Assembly (NCBI RefSeq): GCF_000621125.1 | Contig: NZ_JHZC01000004.1 | Location: 703,843-767,842, forward strand | Source of the DNA: Maribacter antarcticus DSM 21422 | Lineage (GTDB): Bacteria; Bacteroidota; Bacteroidia; Flavobacteriales; Flavobacteriaceae | Length of the DNA stretch: 64,000 nucleotides | Reading direction: 5' to 3' | Shown: in pieces, positions 1-7,664 of the stretch | How the letters are laid out: each line of letters opens with the position of its first letter | How positions within the stretch are numbered: position 1 is the stretch's first letter | Position numbers and translations under genes: made by a program | The notes under the pieces: generated by a model | Databases searched by the model: none | Told to the model about the DNA's origin: nothing | Seen by the model: the letters and a program-made list of their open reading frames with translations, nothing else

Positions 1-591
1 CTTCCGCCTTTGCGCTGCCTCTTTTCGCTCAGTAACATCAACAACTGTAAGCATGTATTCTTTCTTCTTTTCTAGAAAAACACCTTCTATATGCACAAAA
101 ATAACTGGTTTTTTATTTGCCACAAGCCGCACTTCGCAGCCTTGTTTGGTTTTAGTTTCTAAAATAGTTTCTAAAAAATCTAAAAAAGTGTTACGGTTTT
201 CCGGTACAATAAATAATTTAAAGTTACTGTTGATTAATTTTGAACGTTCCTTATGAAGAATGGTAGCTCCACTAAAATTTAGTTCCAAGATTTTACCGGC
301 GCTGTTAATTGTAAAATATCCGGAAGGGGCAAAATCGTAAAGTGTAGTATACTTTTCTGCATCGGCTTCTGCTTTTTCTTTGGCTATTTGCAGTTCTTCG
401 TTCTGTAATTCTAATTCTATTTGGTGTATTTCAAGTTCATGTACGAGATTACTAGTCTCTGCTTCACTTCTAAGCGCAGTAGATGGTGCTGCAGTTGCAT
501 CTCTTTCTAATAAATGCCTTTTTTTTAATAGTTGTTCCGCTTTTTGGCGCAATAAATCAACCTCCCCCGTATTTGTTTTGGGATTTTTCAT
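1..591 (-). CDS. PAS-domain sensor protein, N-terminal part (runs off left edge)
   Basis: The minus strand is open from an ATG at 591 to the window edge (197 codons, no stop), so only the N-terminus is present. Residues about 1-75 are charged and Leu-rich with a coiled-coil look (VHELEVHQIELELQNEEL). They are followed by a PAS domain containing the typical LYDFAPSGYFTINSAGKILELN segment (given here in two parts: LYDFAPSGYF and GKILELN) and ending in VVDVTERKEA, the usual exit from a PAS into the next module. In this family the missing part is normally another PAS/PAC and a histidine kinase core, but that is inference. Its likely role is sensing a small ligand or redox state and signalling by phosphotransfer. 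Confidence 0.8.
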   Translation of the reverse strand, partial: MKNPKTNTGEVDLLRQKAEQLLKKRHLLERDATAAPSTALRSEAETSNLVHELEIHQIELELQNEELQIAKEKAEADAEKYTTLYDFAPSGYFTINSAGKILELNFSGATILHKERSKLINSNFKLFIVPENRNTFLDFLETILETKTKQGCEVRLVANKKPVIFVHIEGVFLEKKKEYMLTVVDVTERKEAAQRRK

Positions 592-793
592 AGGACAGTA
601 ATATTTTCACCAATAGTAATAATTCCTGTTAACTCACCTTTTTAATTTAAGGTTCTTTTATCTAAAGCTTCTAATTTTTTTGAATGTAAGCGTAGTGGTG
701 TAAGGTAGGTATAAAAAAGAGCTCGTTTGATACTGCCACAAAACAATATTAAATAGTAATTCAAGCAAAATCTCCCAAGAATGTTTTAGCTGT

Positions 794-1009
794 TCATACA
801 GCGCTATTATTTAATACCAAGGGCGATTGAGAATTTAAAAGAGTGTTGCCTAGCATATACACAACACAGTGTTCTAGGGTGGCAATACCTTTAAAATGTG
901 TATAAAATGCACTTTGTTCCCTGTTACGCGCTACTAAATCTGAATCTAAAAGCGATACCAAGGCTATAAAGTAGGTATTTGAGGAGTCTGTTTTTAGTAA
1001 TTGGGCCAT
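794..1009 (-). pseudogene. GNAT acetyltransferase remnant (N-terminal fragment only)
   Basis: This 71-codon frame resembles the first ~60 residues of GNAT N-acetyltransferases of the type that begin with a short Asp-Ser-Asn strand, then LVSLLDSDLVARN and FYTHFKGI, then an HCVVY strand. An intact member is about 150 residues and continues with the acetyl-CoA binding R/Q-x-x-G-x-G/A loop, which is absent here. After the HCVVYMLGN stretch the similarity stops, the frame closes at 794, and I see no C-terminal half in 592-793. The best reading is a gene truncated by deletion. It could instead be an unrelated small protein. The family assignment is from memory of the family pattern. Confidence 0.5.
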
Positions 1010-1020
1010 AATACTACGAA

Positions 1021-1929
1021 TTACACAGTGATGGAAATGCCATCGGCAACAATATGTTCAGAATCAAAATAAAAGTCGATACGCCCTAAACGAACCCCAA
1101 AACAACCTACTTGGTTGACAAGGATATCCCTGCCATCTGCATTAGTGATAACACTTGGTTTGTCTAAGAACGTATGGGTATGACCTCCGATAATCAAATC
1201 GGTATATTTGGTTTTGGCAGCAAGAGTCATATCATCTGGCTGCTGACTATTCTTGTATTGGTATCCTAGATGTGACAAGCAAATGACTAAATCGCAGTGC
1301 TCTTCGTCTTTTAGCTTACGCTCCAAATCCGCTGCGATTTCATAAGGTTCTAAATATTCTGTCTCTTTATACAGGTCTTTGGAAACAAGTCCGGACAGCT
1401 TAATACCTAGTCCATAGATTCCAATTTTTATTCCGTCTTGGAGATAGGTTTGGTATGGTTTTGTAAACCCGTCAAGAATGGTATTGCTAAAGTCGTAATT
1501 GGAAGACACAAAATCGAACTTTCCATAAGGAAGTTGCGCTAGTAGCCCGTCTACACCGTTGTCAAAATCATGATTTCCAAGGGTGGCGGCATCATAGTTA
1601 AGCATGGTCATCAGCTTCATTTCGAGCTCACCTCCGTAAAAATTAAAATATGGGGTGCCTTGAAAAATATCACCGGCATCGACTAATAAAGTGTTAGGAT
1701 TTTCTTCTCGTATACGATTCACGAGTCCCGCTCTTCTGGCTAAGCCGCCAAGTCCGGGAAAACTGGAATGTCCCTTAGGAAAAGCATCGATATGACTGTG
1801 AACATCATTAGTGTGCAAAATGGTGATGTGTTTTTTTTGGTTCCCAGTACAGGAATTCAGACTCAAACCACCTGCACCAATAAATGATGCAGAAGCAAGG
1901 GTATTCTGTATAAAATTTCTTCGTTTCAT
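1021..1929 (-). CDS. 5'-nucleotidase/UshA-type metallophosphatase domain lipoprotein
   Basis: Calcineurin-like phosphoesterase of the UshA/5'-nucleotidase family, expected to hydrolyse nucleotides or related phosphoesters outside the cytoplasm. The two-metal centre motifs are visible: ILHTNDVHSH (Asp42, His44), DAGDIFQG, TLGNHDFDNG and GGHTHTFLDKP. The N-terminus MKRRNFIQN followed by a hydrophobic stretch and LSLNSC (Cys27) looks like a twin-arginine-like signal joined to a lipobox. The length of 302 residues corresponds to the catalytic domain alone. The substrate-binding C-terminal domain is the next gene upstream (1969-2754), same strand, 39 bases away. The two products probably assemble into one enzyme, which is inference from order and domain content. 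Confidence 0.88.
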   Translation of the reverse strand: MKRRNFIQNTLASASFIGAGGLSLNSCTGNQKKHITILHTNDVHSHIDAFPKGHSSFPGLGGLARRAGLVNRIREENPNTLLVDAGDIFQGTPYFNFYGGELEMKLMTMLNYDAATLGNHDFDNGVDGLLAQLPYGKFDFVSSNYDFSNTILDGFTKPYQTYLQDGIKIGIYGLGIKLSGLVSKDLYKETEYLEPYEIAADLERKLKDEEHCDLVICLSHLGYQYKNSQQPDDMTLAAKTKYTDLIIGGHTHTFLDKPSVITNADGRDILVNQVGCFGVRLGRIDFYFDSEHIVADGISITV

Positions 1930-1968
1930 TTATATAAAAATTAAATGCCCCACATGGGTTTTGCTAGC

Positions 1969-2754
1969 TTAATCCATTTTGTAATAACGGTCATCGATTT
2001 TAGGAGAAAGGGTATCCACCTTTGTAAAGTAATCGATTATTGCGTTTCGTATTTTGTAATCTAGCGTGGTAAACGAAACTCCATTTTTAAAAAATACCAT
2101 ATCATCTCCACCATCTACCAGATAGTCGGAAGTAGCTACATGATATATGGTGTTTTCGTCCAATGGTTTACCCTGAATACTAATACTATGTACGGTATCG
2201 TTTGTGTTCAATATGATCTGAATACCGGCCACTGGATGTGCTCGATTCGATTTTACAAGGTAATCAACCAATTCCAACACCGATGTGCCTTTTAGCGCAA
2301 CTACCGCTATATTATTTTCAAAAGGCATTACTTCATAAGCTGTTCTAGCAGACACATTACCTTTCGAAATACTTGCACGTATGCCACCATGGTTCATCAA
2401 TACAAAATCAATATCCTTGCCCGTGCGTATTTTATAGATTGGATTTGTTTCCGATAGCATAAGGTCTGCCATAAGGTTTCCTTCAGTGGTGTTGTATGTT
2501 CCGTCCGATTTAGATATTGTGTACGGCGCATAGGCCAAAGCACTGTCCAAGATAAGGTTTATTCGTTCCCGATAAGGGCGTACAAATGTTGCTATATGTG
2601 CTTCCGAAGTAGCGGTAGAATCTATAGCGAGCTCCTTTGCTTCTATGTTCTTTAAGCTAGTTGGGCGCTGTTGACAGGAAGTAAAATTTATGATTGTTAT
2701 AAATATAACAAAATGTTGAATATTTAAAATTCTAAAGTGTTTTAACTTCGCCAT
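1969..2754 (-). CDS. 5'-nucleotidase C-terminal domain lipoprotein
   Basis: This protein holds only the C-terminal (substrate-specificity) domain of the UshA family, with no metallophosphatase motifs. Recognisable segments are EGNLMADLML, VLMNHGGIRASISKG and YHVATSDYLVDGGDDM, all hallmarks of the 5'-nucleotidase C domain. The N-terminus has a hydrophobic segment ending in INFTSC (Cys27), a lipobox, so it is probably an exported lipoprotein. It is the upstream gene of a pair with the catalytic-domain gene at 1021-1929. In Proteobacteria the two domains are one ~550-residue chain. Confidence 0.85.
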   Translation of the reverse strand: MAKLKHFRILNIQHFVIFITIINFTSCQQRPTSLKNIEAKELAIDSTATSEAHIATFVRPYRERINLILDSALAYAPYTISKSDGTYNTTEGNLMADLMLSETNPIYKIRTGKDIDFVLMNHGGIRASISKGNVSARTAYEVMPFENNIAVVALKGTSVLELVDYLVKSNRAHPVAGIQIILNTNDTVHSISIQGKPLDENTIYHVATSDYLVDGGDDMVFFKNGVSFTTLDYKIRNAIIDYFTKVDTLSPKIDDRYYKMD

Positions 2755-2774
2755 AGAGTTAAAGGGATATTATT

Positions 2775-2782
2775 TACATTTG
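2775..2782 (+). promoter_or_regulatory. Candidate promoter -7 box (TACATTTG)
   Basis: TACATTTG fits the Bacteroidota -7 consensus TAnnTTTG and lies 17 bases before the DUF6913 start at 2800. No clear TTG -33 box is visible at the usual spacing. The box sits between divergent genes. Confidence 0.4.
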
Positions 2783-2799
2783 TATAAATGTAAAAATAC

Positions 2800-3333
2800 A
2801 TGTTTTTAAAAGGAATTAAGGACAAGTTTAAACAGAAATCTGGACGTAAGTTCATCAAGAAGACCATGCAAAAATCGCCTCCTACGAGTACTCGAAAACA
2901 GGGTGTAAATAAAGTGGGTTGTATCGTAGATTTGGACAAATTTGATAGAGCGGATGTGTTTTATGAGTTTTTGGATGCGTTTAAATTACAGCCTAATGCT
3001 GTGAAAATAATTGGTTATAAAAATTATTACGATAAGAACTCGCCCTATTCCAATCCTGTTTTCTCTGATAAGGATTTAGGTTGGAACGGAGACATAAAAA
3101 ACAGTTACGCATTGGAATTTTTAAACAGGGAATATGACGTGTTGGTAAATTACTATGACGAGAGTAATCTGTTACTGAATTTAATGTCGATTAAAACAAG
3201 AGCTCGATTAAAGGTAGGTTTTAAGCAAGTGGGTCCAGAGTTTAATGATTTAATGTTAGATACGCCCATATCAAACTTTAAAATTTTTAAATCTGAATTG
3301 AAAAAATATTTAGGCGTGATTAAAGAATTATGA
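2800..3333 (+). CDS. DUF6913 family protein
   Basis: A 177-residue cytoplasmic protein of a Bacteroidota-restricted family of unknown function (DUF6913, recognised by overall sequence: a basic N-terminus, then GCIVDLDKF, KIIGYK, SPYSNPVFSDKDLGWNG and YDVLVNYY). No signal peptide, membrane segment or catalytic motif is visible. Its stop overlaps the dapA start (ATGA at 3330-3333), so the two are translationally coupled. The same neighbour pairing is common in flavobacteria, but its meaning is unknown. Confidence 0.8.
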   Translation: MFLKGIKDKFKQKSGRKFIKKTMQKSPPTSTRKQGVNKVGCIVDLDKFDRADVFYEFLDAFKLQPNAVKIIGYKNYYDKNSPYSNPVFSDKDLGWNGDIKNSYALEFLNREYDVLVNYYDESNLLLNLMSIKTRARLKVGFKQVGPEFNDLMLDTPISNFKIFKSELKKYLGVIKEL

Positions 3334-4226
3334 TTATGGAACAATTAAGGGGTACTGGTGTTGCTTTGGTTACGCCGTTTAAGGAAGATGGTACAATTGA
3401 TGTGCAAGCCCTATCCGCTATCGTTGCGCATTGTAAAAAAGGCAAGGTAGATTATCTGGTAGGGTTGGGGACCACTGCGGAGTCCGTTACCCTATCCAAG
3501 GAAGAAAAACAAACGGTTTTAGATACTATTGTAGTAGCCAATAACGGAGAATTACCTCTGGTGGTAGGTGTGGGTGGTAACCATACCATGGCCGTAGTAA
3601 ACGAAGTTAAGACCCTTGATCTTTCAGATTTTTGTGCCGTACTTTCCGTATCACCGTATTATAACAGGCCTACCCAGGAGGGTATTTATCAACATTTTAA
3701 GGCCCTATCTCAAGCATCGCCTTTACCTATAATAGTATATAATGTTCCTGGAAGAACAGGAAGCAATATGCTGCCTGCCACTACGCTGAGGTTGGCAAAG
3801 GAATTCAATAATATTGTCGCAATAAAGGAAGCTTGCGGCAATATGGTCCAGGTGTTTCAACTACTTCAAAACAAACCCTCGGATTTTATGGTGCTTTCGG
3901 GTGATGACCTTACAGCGCTACCTACCATTTTAGCAGGTGGTGATGGCGTAATTTCTGTTATTGGACAGGGATTGCCACAAGAATTTTCAGAAATGGTACG
4001 GTTGGGGCTAGGGGGTAATGCTAAAGAAGCCTATCGGTATCATTATTTAATGCAAGAGGGAATGCGCCTTATTTTTGAGGAAGGTAATCCAGCTGGAATC
4101 AAGGCTATTTTGGAGCTTTTGAGCTTAGGGAGTGCTGAAGTCAGATTACCACTTATAGCGGCATCAACCGGGCTTAAAAAGAAAATTGGATTGTTCATGT
4201 ATTCGGTTTCTAAAATTTTAGCCTAG
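3330..4226 (+). CDS. dapA: 4-hydroxy-tetrahydrodipicolinate synthase
   Basis: Condenses pyruvate with aspartate semialdehyde, the first committed step to meso-diaminopimelate and lysine. The TIM-barrel signatures are complete: GTTAES at 47-52, SPYYNRPTQEG, the VYNVPGRTG loop with Tyr137, and Schiff-base Lys166 in VAIKEACG. The length of 298 is normal. Two starts are possible, at 3330 (overlapping the upstream stop) or at 3336 (MEQLRGTG); the family usually starts near the second. It is co-transcribed with DUF6913. Confidence 0.96.
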   Translation: MIMEQLRGTGVALVTPFKEDGTIDVQALSAIVAHCKKGKVDYLVGLGTTAESVTLSKEEKQTVLDTIVVANNGELPLVVGVGGNHTMAVVNEVKTLDLSDFCAVLSVSPYYNRPTQEGIYQHFKALSQASPLPIIVYNVPGRTGSNMLPATTLRLAKEFNNIVAIKEACGNMVQVFQLLQNKPSDFMVLSGDDLTALPTILAGGDGVISVIGQGLPQEFSEMVRLGLGGNAKEAYRYHYLMQEGMRLIFEEGNPAGIKAILELLSLGSAEVRLPLIAASTGLKKKIGLFMYSVSKILA

Positions 4227-4324
4227 TTTATCACGTTAAAACTCAACTAAAAACAGCATTTTGGCAACAGAATAAAGTTATTTTTGATAGCTTAAAAATG
4301 TTTTTTAAATCCGTTAAGAATCAC

Positions 4325-4332
4325 TAATTTTG
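4325..4332 (+). promoter_or_regulatory. Candidate promoter -7 box (TAATTTTG)
   Basis: TAATTTTG matches TAnnTTTG and lies 16 bases before the bamD start. Only a weak T-rich sequence is found at the -33 position. Confidence 0.4.
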
Positions 4333-4348
4333 TCAAATATTTTTTAGC

Positions 4349-5167
4349 ATGAAGCGATTTTTTATTTTTATGGTTTTACTAGCTGCCTTTCAATCTTGTA
4401 GCGAATATCAAAAGGTGCTCAAAAACGAGGACGTGAAGCCAAAGTACGATATGGCTGAAAAATTATACGAGGAGGGTGAATTTAAGCATTCCAACAGATT
4501 GTTAGAGCAAATTGCTCCAAAATATATCGGTAAGCCGCAAGGGGAGCGCGTGATGTTCTTTTTGGCGAATAGTTATTATGAGATGGAGGATTATAATACA
4601 GCAGGATATCAGTTCGAACGTTTTATAAAATCCTACCCTAAAAGTGATAAAAGTACCGAAGCTGCTTATTTAGGCGCTAAAAGCTACTATCAGTTATCTC
4701 CAAATTATTCGTTAGATCAGTCAGATACTGATAAAGCTTTACTTAAATTGCAAAATTTTATCAACGCCTTTTCGGAGTCTGAGTATTTTGCAGAATCAAA
4801 TGCCATGGCGCAGGAATTGACCACAAAAAAAGAGCGTAAAGCTTATGAAATTCTAAAGCAGTACAACAAGTTGGGGCAGTTTAACTACGATATGATAAAA
4901 TCGGCTGTAGCCGCAAGTAACAACTTTGTTTCCGATTTTCCGGGTTCGATTTATCGAGAGGAAGCTTTATTTGTGAAAGCAGATGCGCTTACTCATATGG
5001 CAATGAACAGTTTTCGAAGTTTACAAAAAGAACGACTAGAGAGCGCTAAAGAAGCTATTATGTCGTTTAATAAGCAGTATCCGAATACTAACTTTGAGAA
5101 AGAGATAACTAATTTGGCGGATAAAGTAGAAAACGGATTAGGACAATACACAGCAGAATCAAAATAA
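4349..5167 (+). CDS. bamD: Outer membrane protein assembly lipoprotein BamD
   Basis: Outer-membrane lipoprotein partner of BamA in the beta-barrel assembly machine. The signal peptide ends in AFQSC with the lipidated Cys17. The rest (272 residues in all) is built from TPR-like helices, for example ANSYYEMEDYNTAGYQFERF and AAYLGAKSYYQL, as in BamD/YfiO. The position directly upstream of rpoZ and coaBC is the standard Bacteroidota arrangement and supports the call. The gap to rpoZ is 12 bases. Confidence 0.93.
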   Translation: MKRFFIFMVLLAAFQSCSEYQKVLKNEDVKPKYDMAEKLYEEGEFKHSNRLLEQIAPKYIGKPQGERVMFFLANSYYEMEDYNTAGYQFERFIKSYPKSDKSTEAAYLGAKSYYQLSPNYSLDQSDTDKALLKLQNFINAFSESEYFAESNAMAQELTTKKERKAYEILKQYNKLGQFNYDMIKSAVAASNNFVSDFPGSIYREEALFVKADALTHMAMNSFRSLQKERLESAKEAIMSFNKQYPNTNFEKEITNLADKVENGLGQYTAESK

Positions 5168-5179
5168 ATAGTTTCCATT

Positions 5180-5512
5180 ATGAACATGAACGATTTAAAA
5201 AACTCGAAAGCTGCCGTATCTACGGTAACTATTAATAAAAACGAGTTCGATAGTAAAACCGACAATATTTATGAAGCGATTTCCATTGCCGCAAAGCGTG
5301 CAGTGCAAATCAATTCAGAAATCAAAAAAGAGTTGTTGGAGAAGTTAGAAGAGTTCGCAACCTACAGCGATAGTCTAGAAGAAGTTTTTGAGAATAAGGA
5401 ACAGATAGAGGTTTCCAAATTCTACGAAAAATTACCAAAACCACATGCCATGGCAGTAGAGGAGTGGTTGATGGATAGAATATACCACAGAAACACAGAG
5501 AAAGACGCATAA
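5180..5512 (+). CDS. rpoZ: DNA-directed RNA polymerase omega subunit (Bacteroidota type)
   Basis: Small RNA polymerase subunit that helps fold and assemble beta'. The core is NIYEAISIAAKRAVQIN, where omega proteins carry their conserved helix, within a 110-residue protein that is longer than E. coli omega and typical for Bacteroidota. The acidic C-terminal part has a VSKFYEKLPKPHAMAVEEWL segment seen in this group. The start could be 5180 or two codons later. It sits in the bamD-rpoZ-coaBC operon; 5 bases separate it from coaBC. Confidence 0.88.
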   Translation: MNMNDLKNSKAAVSTVTINKNEFDSKTDNIYEAISIAAKRAVQINSEIKKELLEKLEEFATYSDSLEEVFENKEQIEVSKFYEKLPKPHAMAVEEWLMDRIYHRNTEKDA

Positions 5513-5517
5513 GGATT

Positions 5518-6723
5518 ATGTTAGGCGGTAAAAACATCCTTTTAGGCATTACCGGAGGGATTGCCGCATATAAAATTACATTCCTTGTTCGTTTATTGAT
5601 AAAAGCTGGCGCTAACGTTAAGATTGTTCTTACAGATAGCGCCAGTTCTTTTGTTTCTCCCCTAACCTTAGCAACACTTTCTAAGAATCCAGTAATCTCC
5701 GATTTTATAAGGTCCGACGCAAACATTACGGACTGGAACAATCACGTAGCTTTGGGGTTATGGGCAGACCTTATGGTTATTGCTCCCGCAACAGCTAACA
5801 CCATGTCCAAAATGGTAAGTGGAAATTGTGATAATTTATTATTGGCTACCTATCTTTCTGCCAAGTGCCCTGTTTTTTTTGCCCCAGCAATGGATTTGGA
5901 TATGTACAAACATCCAAGTACCGTATCTACGTTAAAAACCTTAGCCTCTTATGGTAATCATATGGTTCCAGCAACCGCAGGGGAATTGGCAAGTGGCTTG
6001 CATGGTGAAGGCCGTATGGCAGAGCCAGAGGATATAATCAGTTTTATAAACCAGCAATTAAGAATCGGGCTTCCACTTCAGGATAAAAAAGTATTGATTA
6101 CCGCTGGACCAACCTACGAAGCTATAGATCCTGTGCGATTTATTGGAAATCATTCTTCCGGACTTATGGGTTTTGAGCTTGCCAAATGTGCAGCAAGACT
6201 GGGAGCCAATGTGGTTCTTGTTTCCGGACCTACTAAATACAACGTTGAACACGACAACATCACCTTGATAAGCATAGTTTCTGCCCAAGAAATGTACGAA
6301 AGCACGCATGAGCATTATGCTGATGCCGAAATAGTGATCTGTGCTGCTGCGGTTGCCGATTATACGCCAAAAGTTATCGCATCCCAAAAGATAAAAAAGT
6401 CTGATGGCACCCTACAAATCGATCTGGTGAAGACAAAGGATATCCTTTTCTCCTTAGGGCAGGCCAAGAAAGACCAGTATCTTGTTGGTTTTGCTTTGGA
6501 GACCGAAAATGAAGTGGAAAATGCGAAAGGAAAGCTAAAAAGAAAGAACTTGGACGCCATTGTACTTAATTCGCTAAACGATAATGGAGCAGGTTTTGGC
6601 GGGACCACCAATAAAATAAGTTTTTTAGATACCAATTCTACAATACAAACGTTTGAATTAAAAACCAAGGCAGCCGTTGCTGAGGATATTTTTTATGAAA
6701 TCATCAAAAGACGCTATGCGTAA
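5518..6723 (+). CDS. coaBC: Bifunctional phosphopantothenoylcysteine decarboxylase / phosphopantothenate-cysteine ligase
   Basis: Carries out two successive steps of coenzyme A synthesis. Residues 1 to about 180 form the flavoprotein decarboxylase half (CoaC), with GITGGIAAYK, the catalytic His in NNHVALG, APATANTMSKM and FFAPAMDLDMY. Residues about 190-401 form the ligase half (CoaB), starting with VLITAGPTYEAIDPVRFIGN and including AAAVADYTP and ALETENE. The length of 401 is standard. It overlaps the next gene, porD, by 8 bases if porD starts at 6716. Confidence 0.96.
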   Translation: MLGGKNILLGITGGIAAYKITFLVRLLIKAGANVKIVLTDSASSFVSPLTLATLSKNPVISDFIRSDANITDWNNHVALGLWADLMVIAPATANTMSKMVSGNCDNLLLATYLSAKCPVFFAPAMDLDMYKHPSTVSTLKTLASYGNHMVPATAGELASGLHGEGRMAEPEDIISFINQQLRIGLPLQDKKVLITAGPTYEAIDPVRFIGNHSSGLMGFELAKCAARLGANVVLVSGPTKYNVEHDNITLISIVSAQEMYESTHEHYADAEIVICAAAVADYTPKVIASQKIKKSDGTLQIDLVKTKDILFSLGQAKKDQYLVGFALETENEVENAKGKLKRKNLDAIVLNSLNDNGAGFGGTTNKISFLDTNSTIQTFELKTKAAVAEDIFYEIIKRRYA

Positions 6724-7609
6724 GCTTTTATTTTTCTTTGGCCTTTGTGTTGTTTGTACTGCCTTGAATGGTCAGGAATTGAATGCAACCATCACTGTTA
6801 ATGCAGATCAGGTTTCCCAAACAAACCAACAGATTTTTAAAACCTTAGAACGTTCCTTGACCGATTTTGTGAACAAAACAAAATGGACGAATAGGGTGTA
6901 TAAGGAGAATGAGCGGGTAAACACCCAAATGTTCATTACTATATCGGAGTACGAGTCCGATCGCTTTAGCGGTACCATTCAAATTCAGTCTTCCAGACCA
7001 GTTTTTAATGCCTCGTATGAAAGTACGGTATTTAATTATAAGGATAACCAATTCAATTTTCAATATATAGAATTTCAACCTTTGGTATTCAACGAGAATG
7101 TTTTTGAATCTAACCTCGTGGCAGTCGTTGCGTATTATGCTTATATTATTTTAGGATTGGATGCAGATACTTTTGCCTTGGAAGGTGGTACCAATCAGTT
7201 CAGAAAAGCACAACAGATAACAACGCAAGCACAGGGAAGTAATTTTGCAGGTTGGAATCAGTCTACTTCAAACAATAGAACACGATTTGATTTTATAAGC
7301 GATATATTATCCAACACCTACAAGGAATATCGTGTAGCCATGTACAATTACCATCGCAAAGGCTTGGATATCTTAGGGGATAATAATAGTACCGGAAAAC
7401 AGGTGATTGCAGGAACAATCAATCTCTTTCAGATTATGGTCAACAGAAGGCCAAATGCCTTTTTGGTTCAGACGTTTTTTGATGCAAAATCAGAGGAAAT
7501 TCAGAATATATTCTCAGATGGACCTAAAGTAGATATCGTGAAGTTAAAGGAAACCTTGAACAAGGTAGCGCCTTTTTACTCTGGTACATGGAACGATATT
7601 AGTTACTAG
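6716..7609 (+). CDS. porD: PorD / DUF4835 family protein (T9SS-associated)
   Basis: Exported Bacteroidota protein of the DUF4835 family, which carries the name PorD because of its link to type IX secretion and gliding. The start at 6716 gives MRKLLFFFGLCVV followed by a cleavage-like LNGQE, a good Sec signal peptide; ATGs at 6677 and 6692 would only add a hydrophilic extension. The body has the family pattern (TITVNADQVSQTN early, VAYYAYIILGLDADTFA in the middle, MVNRRPNAFLVQTFFDAK near the end). The location between coaBC and recN is the family's conserved place. Confidence 0.88.
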   Translation: MRKLLFFFGLCVVCTALNGQELNATITVNADQVSQTNQQIFKTLERSLTDFVNKTKWTNRVYKENERVNTQMFITISEYESDRFSGTIQIQSSRPVFNASYESTVFNYKDNQFNFQYIEFQPLVFNENVFESNLVAVVAYYAYIILGLDADTFALEGGTNQFRKAQQITTQAQGSNFAGWNQSTSNNRTRFDFISDILSNTYKEYRVAMYNYHRKGLDILGDNNSTGKQVIAGTINLFQIMVNRRPNAFLVQTFFDAKSEEIQNIFSDGPKVDIVKLKETLNKVAPFYSGTWNDISY

Positions 7610-7664
7610 GCCCTTTTTTCACTTCAGAATATAGAGTACCTTTACGCCACTAAAGTATTAAAGT

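Noticed and set aside
2742..2939. Minus-strand 65-codon frame at the start of DUF6913
   Set aside because: It is antisense to DUF6913 and to the promoter region and has no family features.
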